Below are positions 39,150-51,169 of a DNA stretch of 64,000 nucleotides, one piece after another. How positions within the stretch are numbered: the stretch's first letter is position 1; every line of letters begins with the position of its first letter. The translations under genes and the position numbers were made by a program. The stretch covers positions 182,827-246,826 of the forward strand of contig NZ_NESM01000004.1 in the NCBI RefSeq assembly GCF_002778285.1. Direction: 5' to 3'. Under the pieces are notes generated by a model. That model was not told the origin of the DNA, ran no database searches, and saw only the letters and a list, made by a program, of their open reading frames with translations. Source of the DNA: Limnohabitans sp. 15K (GTDB lineage: Bacteria; Pseudomonadota; Gammaproteobacteria; Burkholderiales; Burkholderiaceae_C).

Positions 39150-40166
39150 ATGTCTGAAGTCACCTTGCCAAGTCCAGCTTTTAATCCCTGGCGCCTTTCG
39201 GTTGCCCCCATGATGGACTGGACCGACCGTCACTGTCGTTTTTTCCATCGCCTGCTGACCCGCCACACTTTGCTCTACACCGAAATGGTGACCACTGGGG
39301 CTTTGCGCCACGGCAGTGTGCAGCGGCATTTGCGTTTCAACGCCGAAGAGCACCTTGTGGCTCTGCAATTGGGCGGCAGCGACGCTGCCGACCTGGCCCA
39401 TGCCGCTAAGTTGGGGCAAGAGTGGGGTTACGACGAGATCAACCTCAACTGCGGCTGCCCCAGTGACCGAGTGCAACGCGGGGCGTTCGGTGCTTGTTTG
39501 ATGAACGAGCCACAAACCGTGGCTGATGGCGTCAAGGCCATGCTCGATGTGGTGGATGTGCCGGTGACGGTGAAGCACCGCATTGGCATTGACCGCATTG
39601 AAAGCTACGACTTTGTGCGCGACTTTGTAGGCACGGTGAGCGAGGCCGGTTGCAAAGTCTTCATCGTCCATGCCCGCAACGCTTGGCTCGACGGCCTGAG
39701 CCCCAAGGAAAACCGCGAAATTCCGCCACTGCGTTACGAATTGGCTTACCAGCTCAAAAAAGATTTTCCGAGTTTGCTGATCGCTGTGAACGGCGGCATC
39801 AAAACCAACGAAGAGATCGCCAGTCACCTGGAGCATGCCGATGGCGTGATGGTTGGGCGCGAGGCCTATTACAACCCCTGGCTTTTGGGCACTTGGGACG
39901 CCGAGTTTTACGGTGATGCCCACGAGGTGCCCAGCCGCGAATCGGTTGAAGAGGCCATGGTGGCTTATATGGAGCGCGCCTTTGCCGAAGACGGTTGTCC
40001 TTGGTACGCGATCGCGCGGCACATGCTGGGCCTGTACCACGGGCAACGCGGTGGGCGTTTGTGGCGGCAGGTCTGGAGTGACCACAAGCTCAAGCCCTTG
40101 CCGCCGCGTGAAGTCTGGGCTTTGGCCCGTGCGGCGTTGGCGCGGGGCGCGGTGATCACCGACTGA
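39150..40166 (+). CDS. dusA: tRNA-dihydrouridine synthase A
   Basis: A 338-residue flavoenzyme. The TIM barrel begins with LSVAPMMDWTDRHCRFFHRLL, the active-site cysteine lies in NLNCGCPSDRVQRGAFGACLM, and the C-terminal helical domain ends with WRQVWSDHK. The length and the AFGACLM segment fit DusA, which reduces U20 and U20a in tRNA, better than DusB or DusC. The ATG at 39150 gives the family N-terminus; the open frame continues upstream without similarity. It is convergent with the chemoreceptor gene (12-bp gap) and no clear terminator lies between them. Confidence 0.94.
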   Translation: MSEVTLPSPAFNPWRLSVAPMMDWTDRHCRFFHRLLTRHTLLYTEMVTTGALRHGSVQRHLRFNAEEHLVALQLGGSDAADLAHAAKLGQEWGYDEINLNCGCPSDRVQRGAFGACLMNEPQTVADGVKAMLDVVDVPVTVKHRIGIDRIESYDFVRDFVGTVSEAGCKVFIVHARNAWLDGLSPKENREIPPLRYELAYQLKKDFPSLLIAVNGGIKTNEEIASHLEHADGVMVGREAYYNPWLLGTWDAEFYGDAHEVPSRESVEEAMVAYMERAFAEDGCPWYAIARHMLGLYHGQRGGRLWRQVWSDHKLKPLPPREVWALARAALARGAVITD

Positions 40167-40178
40167 AGCTGCGCCCCC

Positions 40179-42131
40179 TTAAAAGCTGAACTTGGCCACT
40201 TCCCGGCGGTTGTTGTCGGCGATTTTGGCCAACTCTATGGCTGTGGCCGTCAATTCGTCAGAGGCTGCAGCGTTGCTTCCTGCGATGTGGCTCAAATTGC
40301 CGACGTTGGCATCAATTTCTTGCAGGGCACTGCTTTGTTCCTCCACCGCTGCCGAGATGCGTTGCAGCATGCCGTCGGTTTTGCCTGCACCGGCTTCAAT
40401 TTTGTCCATGTCTTCGTTCACGCCCGTTACCGTTTCTACGGCGCGTGTGGCTTCAATCGAAGCTTGTTTGACCAAAATCGCAATTTCCTTGGTGCTCTCA
40501 GCGCTGCTAACGGCCAGTTTGCCCACTTCGTCAGCGACCACGGCAAAACCTTTGCCTTGTTCGCCTGCGCGTGCTGCTTCGATGGCCGCGTTCAAGCTCA
40601 ACAAGTTGGTTCGGTTGGCAATGCTCTCGATCACTTCCGAGATTTTGTTGATTTTTTGGGAATTGGCCGCGATGTTGTTGACCACCTCGGCCATGTGCAT
40701 CATTTTTTGTTTGCCGCTGCGCACCAGCGCCACCGATTCACGCGATTGGTAGCTGGCCGATTCGGTGTTGCTGGAGACATCGGCAATCGAGTCTGCGCTC
40801 ATGCGCAAGGCTGTGGCCACTTGGCTGATGGCGTTGGTTTGTGTGTCGGCGCCCGAAGCAATTTGCGATACGGCCTGGCTGGTTTGGGTGGCCTGCGTTG
40901 CCAGCAGCTGGGTGTTGGTATTGATTTCACGCAGCGTGAGCGCCAGGGTGTCCAGTGACTGGTTAATGTTGTTTTTGAGGTGTTCCAGATCGCCACGTCC
41001 GAGCACTTGCACTCGGCTGGTCAAGTCACCTTGAGACACGCGCGACATCACGAGACCGATATCTCCCATCATCTTCTGAAGGGCCTCGGTGGCTTGTGCT
41101 GCGCGGTCCAAAGTGACCTTGAATTCACCGCTCACTTGGGCCTGAATCTGGGCGCCGAACTGGCCCTCATACAGCGACTGCATCACCTCATTGAGTGCAG
41201 TCATCGTGACTTTGACGCTTTGAGCACTCTCGTTCACGGCGTTTTTCATGGCGGCCAAATCACCACGAAGATCTGTGGTGATCCGGGTGTCGAAATCGCC
41301 TTGTGCAATCGCTGAGACCACTTGGTTGACTTCGCGAATGGCACGCTGTTGCGCGTCCAGCATTTGGTTGAAAGCTTGTGCCGTTATGGCCACTTCATCG
41401 CGCCCGTTTTGGACCATGCGTTTGCTGAAGTCCGAAGTTTTCTCCACCTCGCTCAACAAATCCTGAAGTTGACTCAGCGGTCGTGTGATGGAGCGCGTGG
41501 TCAGCAGTGACACTGCCACTGCCAGCAAGACCGCAATCACAGCGATTGTCAGCATGTAGGTCTGCCCCAATGTGGCGCTTTGCGCCGAATCGACCGCAAA
41601 AGTTTCAATGTCTTTTTTTTCTGCCTCAGCCAAAGCTTCTACGCTGAGGAGGTAATCCGTCTGGGGTTTGAGCATTTCGTTGACCAGGTATTCTTGACCT
41701 TCATCGATGCGCTTGGCCAGGATGAGCTCGATCAATTTGAGTTCGTGCTCTTTAAAAACTTTCCGGGTCTTGATCAGTTGGTCTAGCGCCTCTAGACCTT
41801 CGGTGGTGTCAATCGTCGCTTGAAGTTGCGTGATCGCTTCAGAAATGCGAGGTGTTGAATCTTTGATTTTTTCAAGTTCGGCTTCGACCACTTTCCTGTC
41901 GCTGGCGATCAATGCCGTGCGAATGGCGCGGGATTGTCGGTTGACCTCGTTTTCGATGGTTTGCGTCAAACTGAGTTTGACCAGCCGATCATGGGCGATC
42001 ACATCGGTGTCTTTGGCCACCTTGGCCAGTTGGTTCATGCCGATCAGCGCAAGGCTGATGAGAAGCGCTACCAAAGCGGCAAAGGCCAAACCGAGCCGGG
42101 TGCCAATGCGTAAATTCTGAATGTTCAGCAT
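40179..42131 (-). CDS. Methyl-accepting chemotaxis protein with several HAMP units
   Basis: A 650-residue membrane chemoreceptor. TM1 lies at about residues 12-34 and TM2 near 190-212, enclosing a four-helix-bundle periplasmic sensor of about 150 residues. After TM2 come a HAMP domain ([29 protein letters not shown]) and two further HAMP-like segments ([11 protein letters not shown] and [11 protein letters not shown]), then the signalling hairpin with [28 protein letters not shown]. It transmits ligand binding to CheA/CheW. No NWETF-type C-terminal CheR-binding motif is present, and the ligand is unknown. The start [19 protein letters not shown] at 42131 is preferred to an ATG five codons earlier. 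Confidence 0.93.
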   Translation of the reverse strand: MLNIQNLRIGTRLGLAFAALVALLISLALIGMNQLAKVAKDTDVIAHDRLVKLSLTQTIENEVNRQSRAIRTALIASDRKVVEAELEKIKDSTPRISEAITQLQATIDTTEGLEALDQLIKTRKVFKEHELKLIELILAKRIDEGQEYLVNEMLKPQTDYLLSVEALAEAEKKDIETFAVDSAQSATLGQTYMLTIAVIAVLLAVAVSLLTTRSITRPLSQLQDLLSEVEKTSDFSKRMVQNGRDEVAITAQAFNQMLDAQQRAIREVNQVVSAIAQGDFDTRITTDLRGDLAAMKNAVNESAQSVKVTMTALNEVMQSLYEGQFGAQIQAQVSGEFKVTLDRAAQATEALQKMMGDIGLVMSRVSQGDLTSRVQVLGRGDLEHLKNNINQSLDTLALTLREINTNTQLLATQATQTSQAVSQIASGADTQTNAISQVATALRMSADSIADVSSNTESASYQSRESVALVRSGKQKMMHMAEVVNNIAANSQKINKISEVIESIANRTNLLSLNAAIEAARAGEQGKGFAVVADEVGKLAVSSAESTKEIAILVKQASIEATRAVETVTGVNEDMDKIEAGAGKTDGMLQRISAAVEEQSSALQEIDANVGNLSHIAGSNAAASDELTATAIELAKIADNNRREVAKFSF

Positions 42132-42257
42132 TTTCAAACACGCCACATGGAATGCGGCAATCCATCAAAATTGCTATTTTATTTAAAAACCACAATTTTT
42201 TCAGGGCTTCTTTGCGCCGTCTCGCCTATTTTTTGCTGAGAGAAATGCCTGCCTGCA

Positions 42258-42893
42258 TCAACTGGCCGCTTCCAGTCCGTTGGAGAAGTGCGCCGACATG
42301 CGCTCGGCTGCCAATTCGGGCTGTCTCGCGATCAAGGCCTCGACAATGGCTTGGTGCTCGGCCAAGGATTGCTCGATGCGGCCCTCCTTGAACAGCGAAC
42401 TGTGGCGATTGAGCTTCATCACCTTGCGCAGGTCGGCCACCATTTGGTCGCGCCAGCGGTTGTTGGCCAATTCCAGCAAGAGCATATGAAAGGCTTCATT
42501 GATCTCAAAGAAACGGTCACGGTCGTGCGTGGCTTTTTCCAGGTCTTGGTGCAAAGCCTTGATTTGCGCGATTTGCTCGGGACTGGCGGTTTGGGCCACT
42601 ACCCGGGCGGCGTCCGATTCCATCAAGGCCAAGAGGTGGTAAACGTCGCGCAGATCTTTGTCACTGACCTCGGTCACATAGGCACCCCGGCGCACCTTCA
42701 TGGTCACCAGGCCTTCGGCGGCCAGCACTTTCAACGCTTCACGCAAAGGGGTACGGCTGATGCCCAGAGCCTCGGCGATGCGCAATTCGTCGATCCAGCT
42801 GCCTGGCTCCAGTTCACGCGCAAAAATGCGTTGCCGAAGAAGTTCTGCCACTTCTTCGTACAGGGCGCGAGGGGCAAGAGACAGGGCTGACAT
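42258..42893 (-). CDS. GntR family (FadR-type) transcriptional regulator
   Basis: A 211-residue regulator. The N-terminal winged helix (LRQRIFARELEPGSWIDELRIAEALGISRTPLREALKVLAAEGLVTM) is followed by the all-helical FCD ligand domain. It is divergently oriented to the methylmalonyl-CoA mutase operon (183 bp between starts), so it is a good candidate to control that operon in response to a C3/C4 acid or CoA ester. The binding site is not identified. Confidence 0.92.
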   Translation of the reverse strand: MSALSLAPRALYEEVAELLRQRIFARELEPGSWIDELRIAEALGISRTPLREALKVLAAEGLVTMKVRRGAYVTEVSDKDLRDVYHLLALMESDAARVVAQTASPEQIAQIKALHQDLEKATHDRDRFFEINEAFHMLLLELANNRWRDQMVADLRKVMKLNRHSSLFKEGRIEQSLAEHQAIVEALIARQPELAAERMSAHFSNGLEAAS

Positions 42894-43076
42894 GGTGCGT
42901 GAGGGGATAAATCGGCGGAAATTTGGGGGGCGGGTGTCTATTTTTCAGATGCTGAATTGTAAGCCGGTTAAAATATTCTGCATCAATAATTATGAATCAC
43001 AGCACTTGTAAGCGGGTATGAAGCCCCAGGCTGCCAAAATCCATTTCAGTCATTTTTGTCCCGAAAGCACAGCGCC

Positions 43077-45250
<2,174 letters not shown>

Positions 45251-45251
<1 letters not shown>

Positions 45252-46282
45252 TGAGCCCTGCGCAGTTGCTCGACGGTCTGTTGCACGGCAACGCTGCCGG
45301 GCAGCGCCGCGCCATGGCCAAAGCCATCACGCTGCTCGAGTCCACGCGTGTGGACCACCGCGAGCTGGCCGACGAGCTGCTCACGGCCATGTTGCCGCAC
45401 ACCGGAAAATCTTTCCGTTTGGGCATCAGCGGGGTTCCGGGCGTGGGCAAGTCCACCTTCATTGAAGCACTGGGTCTTTACCTGATCGGTCAAGGCCACC
45501 GTGTGGCGGTGCTCGCGGTGGACCCGTCCAGCACTGTGTCGGGCGGCTCCATCTTGGGAGACAAGACCCGCATGGAGTTGCTCAGCGTGCACGAGCGCGC
45601 CTACATCCGCCCCAGCCCCAGCAGCGGCACTTTGGGCGGTGTGGCTGAAAAAACCCGTGAGTCCATGTTGGTCTGCGAAGCCGCTGGCTATGACGTGGTG
45701 ATCGTCGAGACCGTGGGTGTGGGCCAGAGCGAGACGGCGGTGGCCAACATGTCCGACATGTTCGTGCTGATGCAATTGCCCAATGCGGGTGACGATTTGC
45801 AGGCCATCAAAAAAGGCGTGATGGAGATCGCCGATTTGGTGGTCATCAACAAGGCCGACATCGACGCGATCGCGGCCACCCGCGCCGAGCTTCAGATCAC
45901 CAGCGCCTTGCAGCTTTTGGGCATGCACGGAGGCTCCGGCCACGCGCACGCCGACACCAGCCAGTGGCACCCCAAGGTAGTGCAGCTCAGCGCTTTGCTG
46001 GGCCAGGGCGTGGACAATTTTTGGGCCGCAGTCCAAGATTTCCGTGGTCTGCAAACGGCCAATGGCCGTCTAGATTTGCGCCGCCAACACCAAGCCTTGT
46101 CTTGGATGTGGGAGCGCATCGACGCAGGACTCAAACAAAACTTTCGGGCGCAGCCCAGTGTGCAAACGCTGCTGCCCCAACTCAGCCAACAAGTCGCAAC
46201 AGGCCAACTGGCCGCATCGACGGCTGCCCGTCAACTGCTCGGCGCTTATGAAACGACAAGTCAAAGCGCTGGGCTCATTTGA
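45251..46282 (+). CDS. meaB: Methylmalonyl-CoA mutase-associated GTPase MeaB
   Basis: A 343-residue GTPase of the SIMIBI class (ArgK/MeaB). The P-loop is GVPGVGKST (residues 61-69), the Switch-like [18 protein letters not shown] follows, and [10 protein letters not shown] is also diagnostic. It gates cofactor loading of the mutase and protects it from inactivation. The GTG start (GTGA) overlaps the mutase stop by four bases, so the chaperone is coupled to its client. The older name LAO/AO transport ATPase is misleading. Confidence 0.96.
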
Positions 46283-46306
46283 AAATCTTCCTGGAGAAAA
46301 GTGAGC

Positions 46307-47839
46307 ATGCAAGACATCAACGAACAACTGGAACAAAAGCGCGCTGCCGCACGCTTGGGCGGCGGACAAAAGCGCATTGACGCTCAGCACGCCAAAGGCA
46401 AACTGACCGCCCGCGAGCGCATCGAGGTGCTGTTGGACGAAGGCACCTTCGAAGAGTGGGACATGTTTGTGGAGCACCGTTGCACCGACTTCGGCATGCA
46501 AGACAACAAGATCCCCGGCGACGGTGTGGTCACGGGCTACGGCATGATCAACGGCCGTCTGGTCTTTGTGTACAGCCAAGACTTCACCGTGTACGGTGGC
46601 GCTTTGTCTGAAACACACGCCGAGAAAATCTGCAAGGTCATGGACCAGGCGATGAAGGTTGGCGCTCCCGTGATCGGCTTGAACGATTCAGGCGGCGCGC
46701 GCATTCAAGAGGGTGTGGCTTCACTCGGTGGTTATGCCGACGTGTTCCAGCGCAACGTGATGGCCAGTGGTGTGGTGCCCCAGATCAGCATGATCATGGG
46801 CCCATCCGCCGGTGGTGCGGTGTACTCGCCCGCCCTGACCGATTTCATCTTCATGGTCAAAGACACGTCGTACATGTTCGTGACCGGCCCCGAAGTGGTC
46901 AAGACCGTGACCCACGAAGAAGTGACCGCCGAGGAGTTGGGTGGCGCCCTGACACACACCACCAAGAGTGGTGTGGCCGACATGGCGTTCGAGAACGACG
47001 TCGAGGCGTTGCTCATGCTGCGCCGTTTGTACAACTACCTGCCGCTCAACAACCGCGAAAAAGCACCGGTGCGTGCCAGTGGCGATCCGGCCAACCGCAT
47101 GGACATGAGTCTCGACACTTTGGTGCCCGAGAACCCCAACAAAGCCTATGACATGAAGGAGTTGATCGTCAAAACGGTGGACGATGGCGACTTCTTCGAA
47201 CTGCAACCCGACTACGCCAAGAACATCCTGATCGGCTTTGCGCGCATGGAAGGCCAAACCGTAGGTATCGTGGCCAACCAGCCTTTGGTGCTGGCGGGCT
47301 GCTTGGACATCAAGAGATCCATCAAGGCCGCGCGTTTTGTGCGTTTTTGCGATGCCTTCAACATCCCCGTCATCACCTTTGTGGATGTGCCCGGCTTCAT
47401 GCCCGGTACAAGCCAAGAGTTCGGCGGCATCATCAAGCACGGCGCGAAGTTGTTGTATGCGTACGCCGAGTGCACGGTGCCAAAAATCACGGTCATCACA
47501 CGCAAAGCCTACGGTGGTGCATATGACGTGATGGCCTCCAAGCACTTGCGCGGCGACGTGAACTTCGCTTGGCCCAATGCCGAAATTGCGGTCATGGGCG
47601 CCAAGGGTGCGGTGGAAATCATCTTCCGCGAAGACAAAGGTGACCCCGAAAAACTGGCCGCCAAAGAAGCCGAATACAAAGCCCGCTTTGCCAACCCCTT
47701 TGTGGCGGGCGCACGAGGTTTCATCGACGACGTCATCCAGCCGCACGAAACCCGCAAGCGCATTGCCCGCTCGCTGGTCATGCTCAAAGACAAGAAGATT
47801 GAAAACCCATGGCGCAAGCACGGGAACATTCCACTGTGA
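46307..47839 (+). CDS. pccB: Propionyl-CoA carboxylase beta chain
   Basis: A 510-residue carboxyltransferase subunit. The N-terminal acyl-CoA half includes [29 protein letters not shown], and the C-terminal half [53 protein letters not shown] and [24 protein letters not shown]. It transfers CO2 from carboxybiotin to propionyl-CoA. The ATG at 46307 matches typical family N-termini (M-x-D-I); a GTG two codons before lies closer to the GGAG. The cluster context with mutase and MeaB supports propionyl-CoA rather than acetyl-CoA as substrate. Confidence 0.95.
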   Translation: MQDINEQLEQKRAAARLGGGQKRIDAQHAKGKLTARERIEVLLDEGTFEEWDMFVEHRCTDFGMQDNKIPGDGVVTGYGMINGRLVFVYSQDFTVYGGALSETHAEKICKVMDQAMKVGAPVIGLNDSGGARIQEGVASLGGYADVFQRNVMASGVVPQISMIMGPSAGGAVYSPALTDFIFMVKDTSYMFVTGPEVVKTVTHEEVTAEELGGALTHTTKSGVADMAFENDVEALLMLRRLYNYLPLNNREKAPVRASGDPANRMDMSLDTLVPENPNKAYDMKELIVKTVDDGDFFELQPDYAKNILIGFARMEGQTVGIVANQPLVLAGCLDIKRSIKAARFVRFCDAFNIPVITFVDVPGFMPGTSQEFGGIIKHGAKLLYAYAECTVPKITVITRKAYGGAYDVMASKHLRGDVNFAWPNAEIAVMGAKGAVEIIFREDKGDPEKLAAKEAEYKARFANPFVAGARGFIDDVIQPHETRKRIARSLVMLKDKKIENPWRKHGNIPL

Positions 47840-47859
47840 TTGCCAAGGAGAAGAACAAG

Positions 47860-49908
47860 ATGTTTACCAAAATTCTGATTGCCAACCGCGGCGAAATCGC
47901 TTGCCGTGTCATCGCCACCGCTCAAAAAATGGGCATCCAAACCGTGGCTGTTTACTCTGAAGCTGACAAAGAAGCACGCCATGTGCAGCTGGCCGACGAG
48001 GCGGTGTTGATTGGCCCAGCGGCCTCGCGCGAGTCGTACCTCGTGGCCGACAAAATCATCGCTGCGGCCAAGGCCACAGGCGCTCAAGCCATTCACCCTG
48101 GCTACGGCTTCTTGAGCGAGAACGCCGAGTTCTCCAAGCGCTGCGAAGACGAAGGCATTGCCTTCATCGGCCCACGCCACTTTTCGATTGCCGCCATGGG
48201 CGACAAGATCGAGTCGAAAAAACTGGCTGGCGCTGCGGGCGTGAACTGCATTCCCGGCGTGAACGACGCCATTGAAACCGCTGAAAAAGCCGTTGAAATT
48301 GCCAAGGGCATTGGCTACCCCGTGATGATCAAGGCCTCCGCTGGCGGCGGTGGCAAAGGCCTGCGCGTGGCGTTCAACGACAAGGAAGCCTTTGAAGGCT
48401 TCACCTCTTGCCGCAACGAAGCGCGCAACAGCTTTGGCGATGACCGTGTGTTCATCGAGAAGTTTGTGGAAGAGCCGCGCCACATCGAAATCCAGGTGCT
48501 GGGCGACAGCCACGGCAATGTGATTTATTTGAACGAGCGTGAGTGCTCGATCCAGCGTCGTCACCAAAAAGTGATTGAAGAGGCGCCTTCTCCGTTTATC
48601 TCTGATGCCACCCGCAAAGCCATGGGCGAGCAAGCTGTGCAATTGGCCAAGGCGGTGAAATACCAATCGGCTGGTACGGTGGAGTTTGTGGTCGGCAAAG
48701 ACCAGAGCTTTTACTTTCTGGAGATGAACACCCGCTTGCAGGTGGAGCATCCGGTGACCGAAGCCATCACCGGCCTAGACTTGGTGGAGCAGATGATTCG
48801 CGTCGCAGCGGGTGAAAAACTCACCTTGACCCAAGCCGATGTGCAGTGCAACGGTTGGGCCATCGAGTGCCGCATCAACGCCGAAGACCCGTTCCGCAAC
48901 TTCTTGCCTTCGACGGGCCGTTTGGTGCGTTTTCAGACGCCCAAACAAACCATGTTCCAAGGCAATACCGCCAACCTTTACGGCGTGCGTGTGGACACCG
49001 GTGTACAAGACGGTGGCGAGATCCCGATGTTCTACGACTCGATGATCGCCAAGCTGATCGTGCACGGCAAAGACCGCAACGACGCGATTGCCAAAATGCG
49101 CGAAGCCCTGAACGGTTTTGTCATTCGCGGCATCAGCTCCAACATTCCATTCCAAGCGGCTTTGTTGGCGCACCCCCGTTTTGTGTCGGGCGACTTCAAC
49201 ACCGGCTTCATTGCCGAGCAGTACAGCCAAGGTTTCCGGGCTGAAGACGTGCCGCACGACGACCACGATTTCTTGGCAGCCTTGGCGGCCTTCGTGCGCC
49301 GCAAGTCGCGCGAGCGCGCTGCAGGTTTGAGCGGCCAGTTGCCGGGTTACGACGTGCAAGTCGGCCAAGACTACGCGGTGGTCGAGCTGGGCAAAGCGGG
49401 CAACAACCGTTATGTGCCTGTGCATGTGGACGAAATTGCGGGCAAGCACGGCGAAGCGCAGATCACGGTGAATGGCAAAACTTACGCCATCGCCAGCAAC
49501 TCGCGCTTGAACGACATCCGCATTCAAGGCACTTGCAATGGCAAACCGTTCACAGCGCAAGTCGAGCGTGGCACCCTGAAGAACCCGCTGGCTTTGCAAG
49601 TGCAACACAACGGCACCCGCATCGAAGCGCTGGTGATGTCTCCCCGCATGGCCGAGTTGCACAAACTCATGCCGTTCAAAGCCCCACCGGACCTGAGCCG
49701 TTTTGTGTTGTCACCCATGCCAGGCTTGTTGGTGGACGTGGCCGTGGCCGTGGGCCAGAAAGTGCAAGCGGGCGAGCGTGTGGCCGTGATCGAAGCCATG
49801 AAGATGGAAAACGTCTTGTTTGCTGCCGCAGACGGCGTGGTCAAGAAAGTGGTGGCAGCCAAGGGTGAGTCGCTCACCGTGGACCAGATGATCGTGGAGT
49901 TCGAATAA
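47860..49908 (+). CDS. pccA: Propionyl-CoA carboxylase alpha chain (biotin carboxylase/BCCP)
   Basis: A 682-residue subunit. The biotin carboxylase domain covers about residues 1-445 (MFTKILIANRGEIACRVI, ATP-grasp glycine loop KASAGGGGKGLRV, and REMNTRLQVEHPVTE-like EMNTRLQVEHPVTEAITG). A biotin carboxylase-carrier linking region follows, and the C-terminal carrier domain has K648 in the biotinylation motif EAMKMEN. It carboxylates its own biotin with bicarbonate and ATP. The ATG at 47860 has AAGGAG nine bases upstream; in-frame upstream codons are non-typical. It abuts the VOC gene (TAA directly followed by ATG). Confidence 0.96.
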   Translation: MFTKILIANRGEIACRVIATAQKMGIQTVAVYSEADKEARHVQLADEAVLIGPAASRESYLVADKIIAAAKATGAQAIHPGYGFLSENAEFSKRCEDEGIAFIGPRHFSIAAMGDKIESKKLAGAAGVNCIPGVNDAIETAEKAVEIAKGIGYPVMIKASAGGGGKGLRVAFNDKEAFEGFTSCRNEARNSFGDDRVFIEKFVEEPRHIEIQVLGDSHGNVIYLNERECSIQRRHQKVIEEAPSPFISDATRKAMGEQAVQLAKAVKYQSAGTVEFVVGKDQSFYFLEMNTRLQVEHPVTEAITGLDLVEQMIRVAAGEKLTLTQADVQCNGWAIECRINAEDPFRNFLPSTGRLVRFQTPKQTMFQGNTANLYGVRVDTGVQDGGEIPMFYDSMIAKLIVHGKDRNDAIAKMREALNGFVIRGISSNIPFQAALLAHPRFVSGDFNTGFIAEQYSQGFRAEDVPHDDHDFLAALAAFVRRKSRERAAGLSGQLPGYDVQVGQDYAVVELGKAGNNRYVPVHVDEIAGKHGEAQITVNGKTYAIASNSRLNDIRIQGTCNGKPFTAQVERGTLKNPLALQVQHNGTRIEALVMSPRMAELHKLMPFKAPPDLSRFVLSPMPGLLVDVAVAVGQKVQAGERVAVIEAMKMENVLFAAADGVVKKVVAAKGESLTVDQMIVEFE

Positions 49909-50397
49909 ATGACCATCCAGCGCCCCTTCAAAGTGCTGGGCGTCCAGCAGATCGCCATTGGCGGACCTGACAAATCGCGCCTGCAAAAACTGTGGGTCGA
50001 GATGTTTGGCCTGGAGGTGACCGGCACCTTCAAAAGTGAACGCGAGAACGTGGACGAAGACATTTGCGCCATTGGCACCGGCCCCTTCAAGGTCGAAGTC
50101 GATCTGATGCAACCGCTGGATCCCGATAAAAAGCCCGCTGTGCACACCACGCCGCTCAACCACATCGGTTTGTGGATCGACGACCTGCCGGTTGCCGTGG
50201 ATTGGCTCACGTCTCAAGGGGTGCGCTTTGCACCGGGCGGCATCCGCAAGGGGGCGGCCGGTTTTGACATCACGTTTTTGCACCCCAAGGCGAACGAGGA
50301 GTTCCCGATTGGCGGCGAAGGTGTGTTGATCGAGTTGGTGCAAGCGCCTGCCGAAGTGGTCAAGGCGTTTGCGGCTTTGGCGGCCAACGCGCATTGA
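49909..50397 (+). CDS. VOC family protein, probable methylmalonyl-CoA epimerase
   Basis: A 162-residue vicinal-oxygen-chelate protein with two half-domains ([29 protein letters not shown] and [23 protein letters not shown]). Being the last gene behind pccA with no gap, it is expected to interconvert (S)- and (R)-methylmalonyl-CoA, the step the rest of the operon lacks. Metal ligands of known epimerases (His, Gln/Glu, His, Glu) are only partly matched: the first position is Gln (VQQIAI) in place of His, while the later His in LNHIGL and Glu in GVLIELV are present. A different VOC reaction such as glyoxalase is therefore possible. Confidence 0.75.
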   Translation: MTIQRPFKVLGVQQIAIGGPDKSRLQKLWVEMFGLEVTGTFKSERENVDEDICAIGTGPFKVEVDLMQPLDPDKKPAVHTTPLNHIGLWIDDLPVAVDWLTSQGVRFAPGGIRKGAAGFDITFLHPKANEEFPIGGEGVLIELVQAPAEVVKAFAALAANAH

Positions 50398-50466
50398 GTG
50401 GCGTCGGACCTGTGGGTCCGAGCTGCCAAATCCCGTCGGTGGCCTCAGCACCGACAATCTTCTTCA

Positions 50467-50502
50467 AAAGCCCGTCAGGCGCCAGTTTGACGGGCTTTTG
50501 CT
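50467..50502. terminator. Bidirectional terminator between VOC gene and ferredoxin gene
   Basis: AAAAGCCCGTCA (50467-50478) pairs with TGACGGGCTTTT (50488-50499) over a nine-base loop. The rsxB-like stop codon lies inside the left arm (50475-50477). It can end the propionyl-CoA operon and the convergent ferredoxin gene. Confidence 0.85.
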
Positions 50503-51164
50503 TTGGCCAGTGCCGCTTCGATGATGGCGCGTTTGCGCTCCACTTCGGGCGCATTCTCGGTGCCTTTGGTGTGCGCGGCCAAGTCGGCCAGTTTGTGTTC
50601 GGCCTTGGCTTGCATTTGGCGCTGGTGCGCACCCTCTTCATGCAAGAGGCGTTGCTGCCGGCTCTCAAAACGTGTGCGGGCTGTCAGCGCCTCTGGCGCA
50701 GACCAAGCGGCCCAACCGGTGCGCGTTTCTGTCACGTTCTCCAGCTGGATGCAGTCGACCGGACACACCGGGATGCACAACTCACACCCCGTGCACCAAG
50801 GCTCGATCACGGTGTGCATGACTTTGTTGGCCCCCAAAATCGCATCGGTTGGGCAGGCCTTGATGCACAGCGTGCAGCCGATGCACCAAGCCTCATCGAT
50901 GATGGCCACATGTCGCGGGCCTTCTGTGCCGTGTTCGGGGTTGAGTGGCAAGACGGGCAGGCCTGTCAGTGCAGACAGCCGTTCGATGCCGGCTTGTCCG
51001 CCGGGTGGGCATTGGTTGATCGGTGCTTGCCCCTCGGCCATGGCCATGGCGTAACTGGCGCAGTCAGGAAAGCCGCAACGTGTGCACTGCGTTTGGGGCA
51101 GTGCATCGTTGAGACAAAAGAAAAGCGCCTGGATCTCAGGCGCTGTTCGGGGCGCAGTGGGCAT
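50475..51164 (-). CDS. RnfB/RsxB-like ferredoxin
   Basis: A 229-residue soluble protein. The N-terminal four-cysteine motif is CTRCGFPDCASYAMAMAEG, followed by two 4Fe-4S ferredoxin motifs (CIGCTLCIKACPTDAI and CTGCELCIPVCPVDCI). Unlike true RnfB it lacks the N-terminal membrane anchor, and its C-terminal 80 residues are a charged helical tail. The standalone form is common in beta-proteobacteria, where it is annotated RsxB; the partner is unknown. No other rnf or rsx gene is nearby. It is convergent with the propionyl-CoA operon. Confidence 0.88.
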   Translation of the reverse strand: MPTAPRTAPEIQALFFCLNDALPQTQCTRCGFPDCASYAMAMAEGQAPINQCPPGGQAGIERLSALTGLPVLPLNPEHGTEGPRHVAIIDEAWCIGCTLCIKACPTDAILGANKVMHTVIEPWCTGCELCIPVCPVDCIQLENVTETRTGWAAWSAPEALTARTRFESRQQRLLHEEGAHQRQMQAKAEHKLADLAAHTKGTENAPEVERKRAIIEAALAKAKARQTGA

Positions 51165-51169
51165 GGGCC

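Noticed and set aside
42894..43076. Possible cobalamin riboswitch before the B12-dependent mutase
   Set aside because: The region is only 183 bp and I see no B12-box-like conserved core or multi-helix fold; the mutase uses B12 but control by GntR is simpler.
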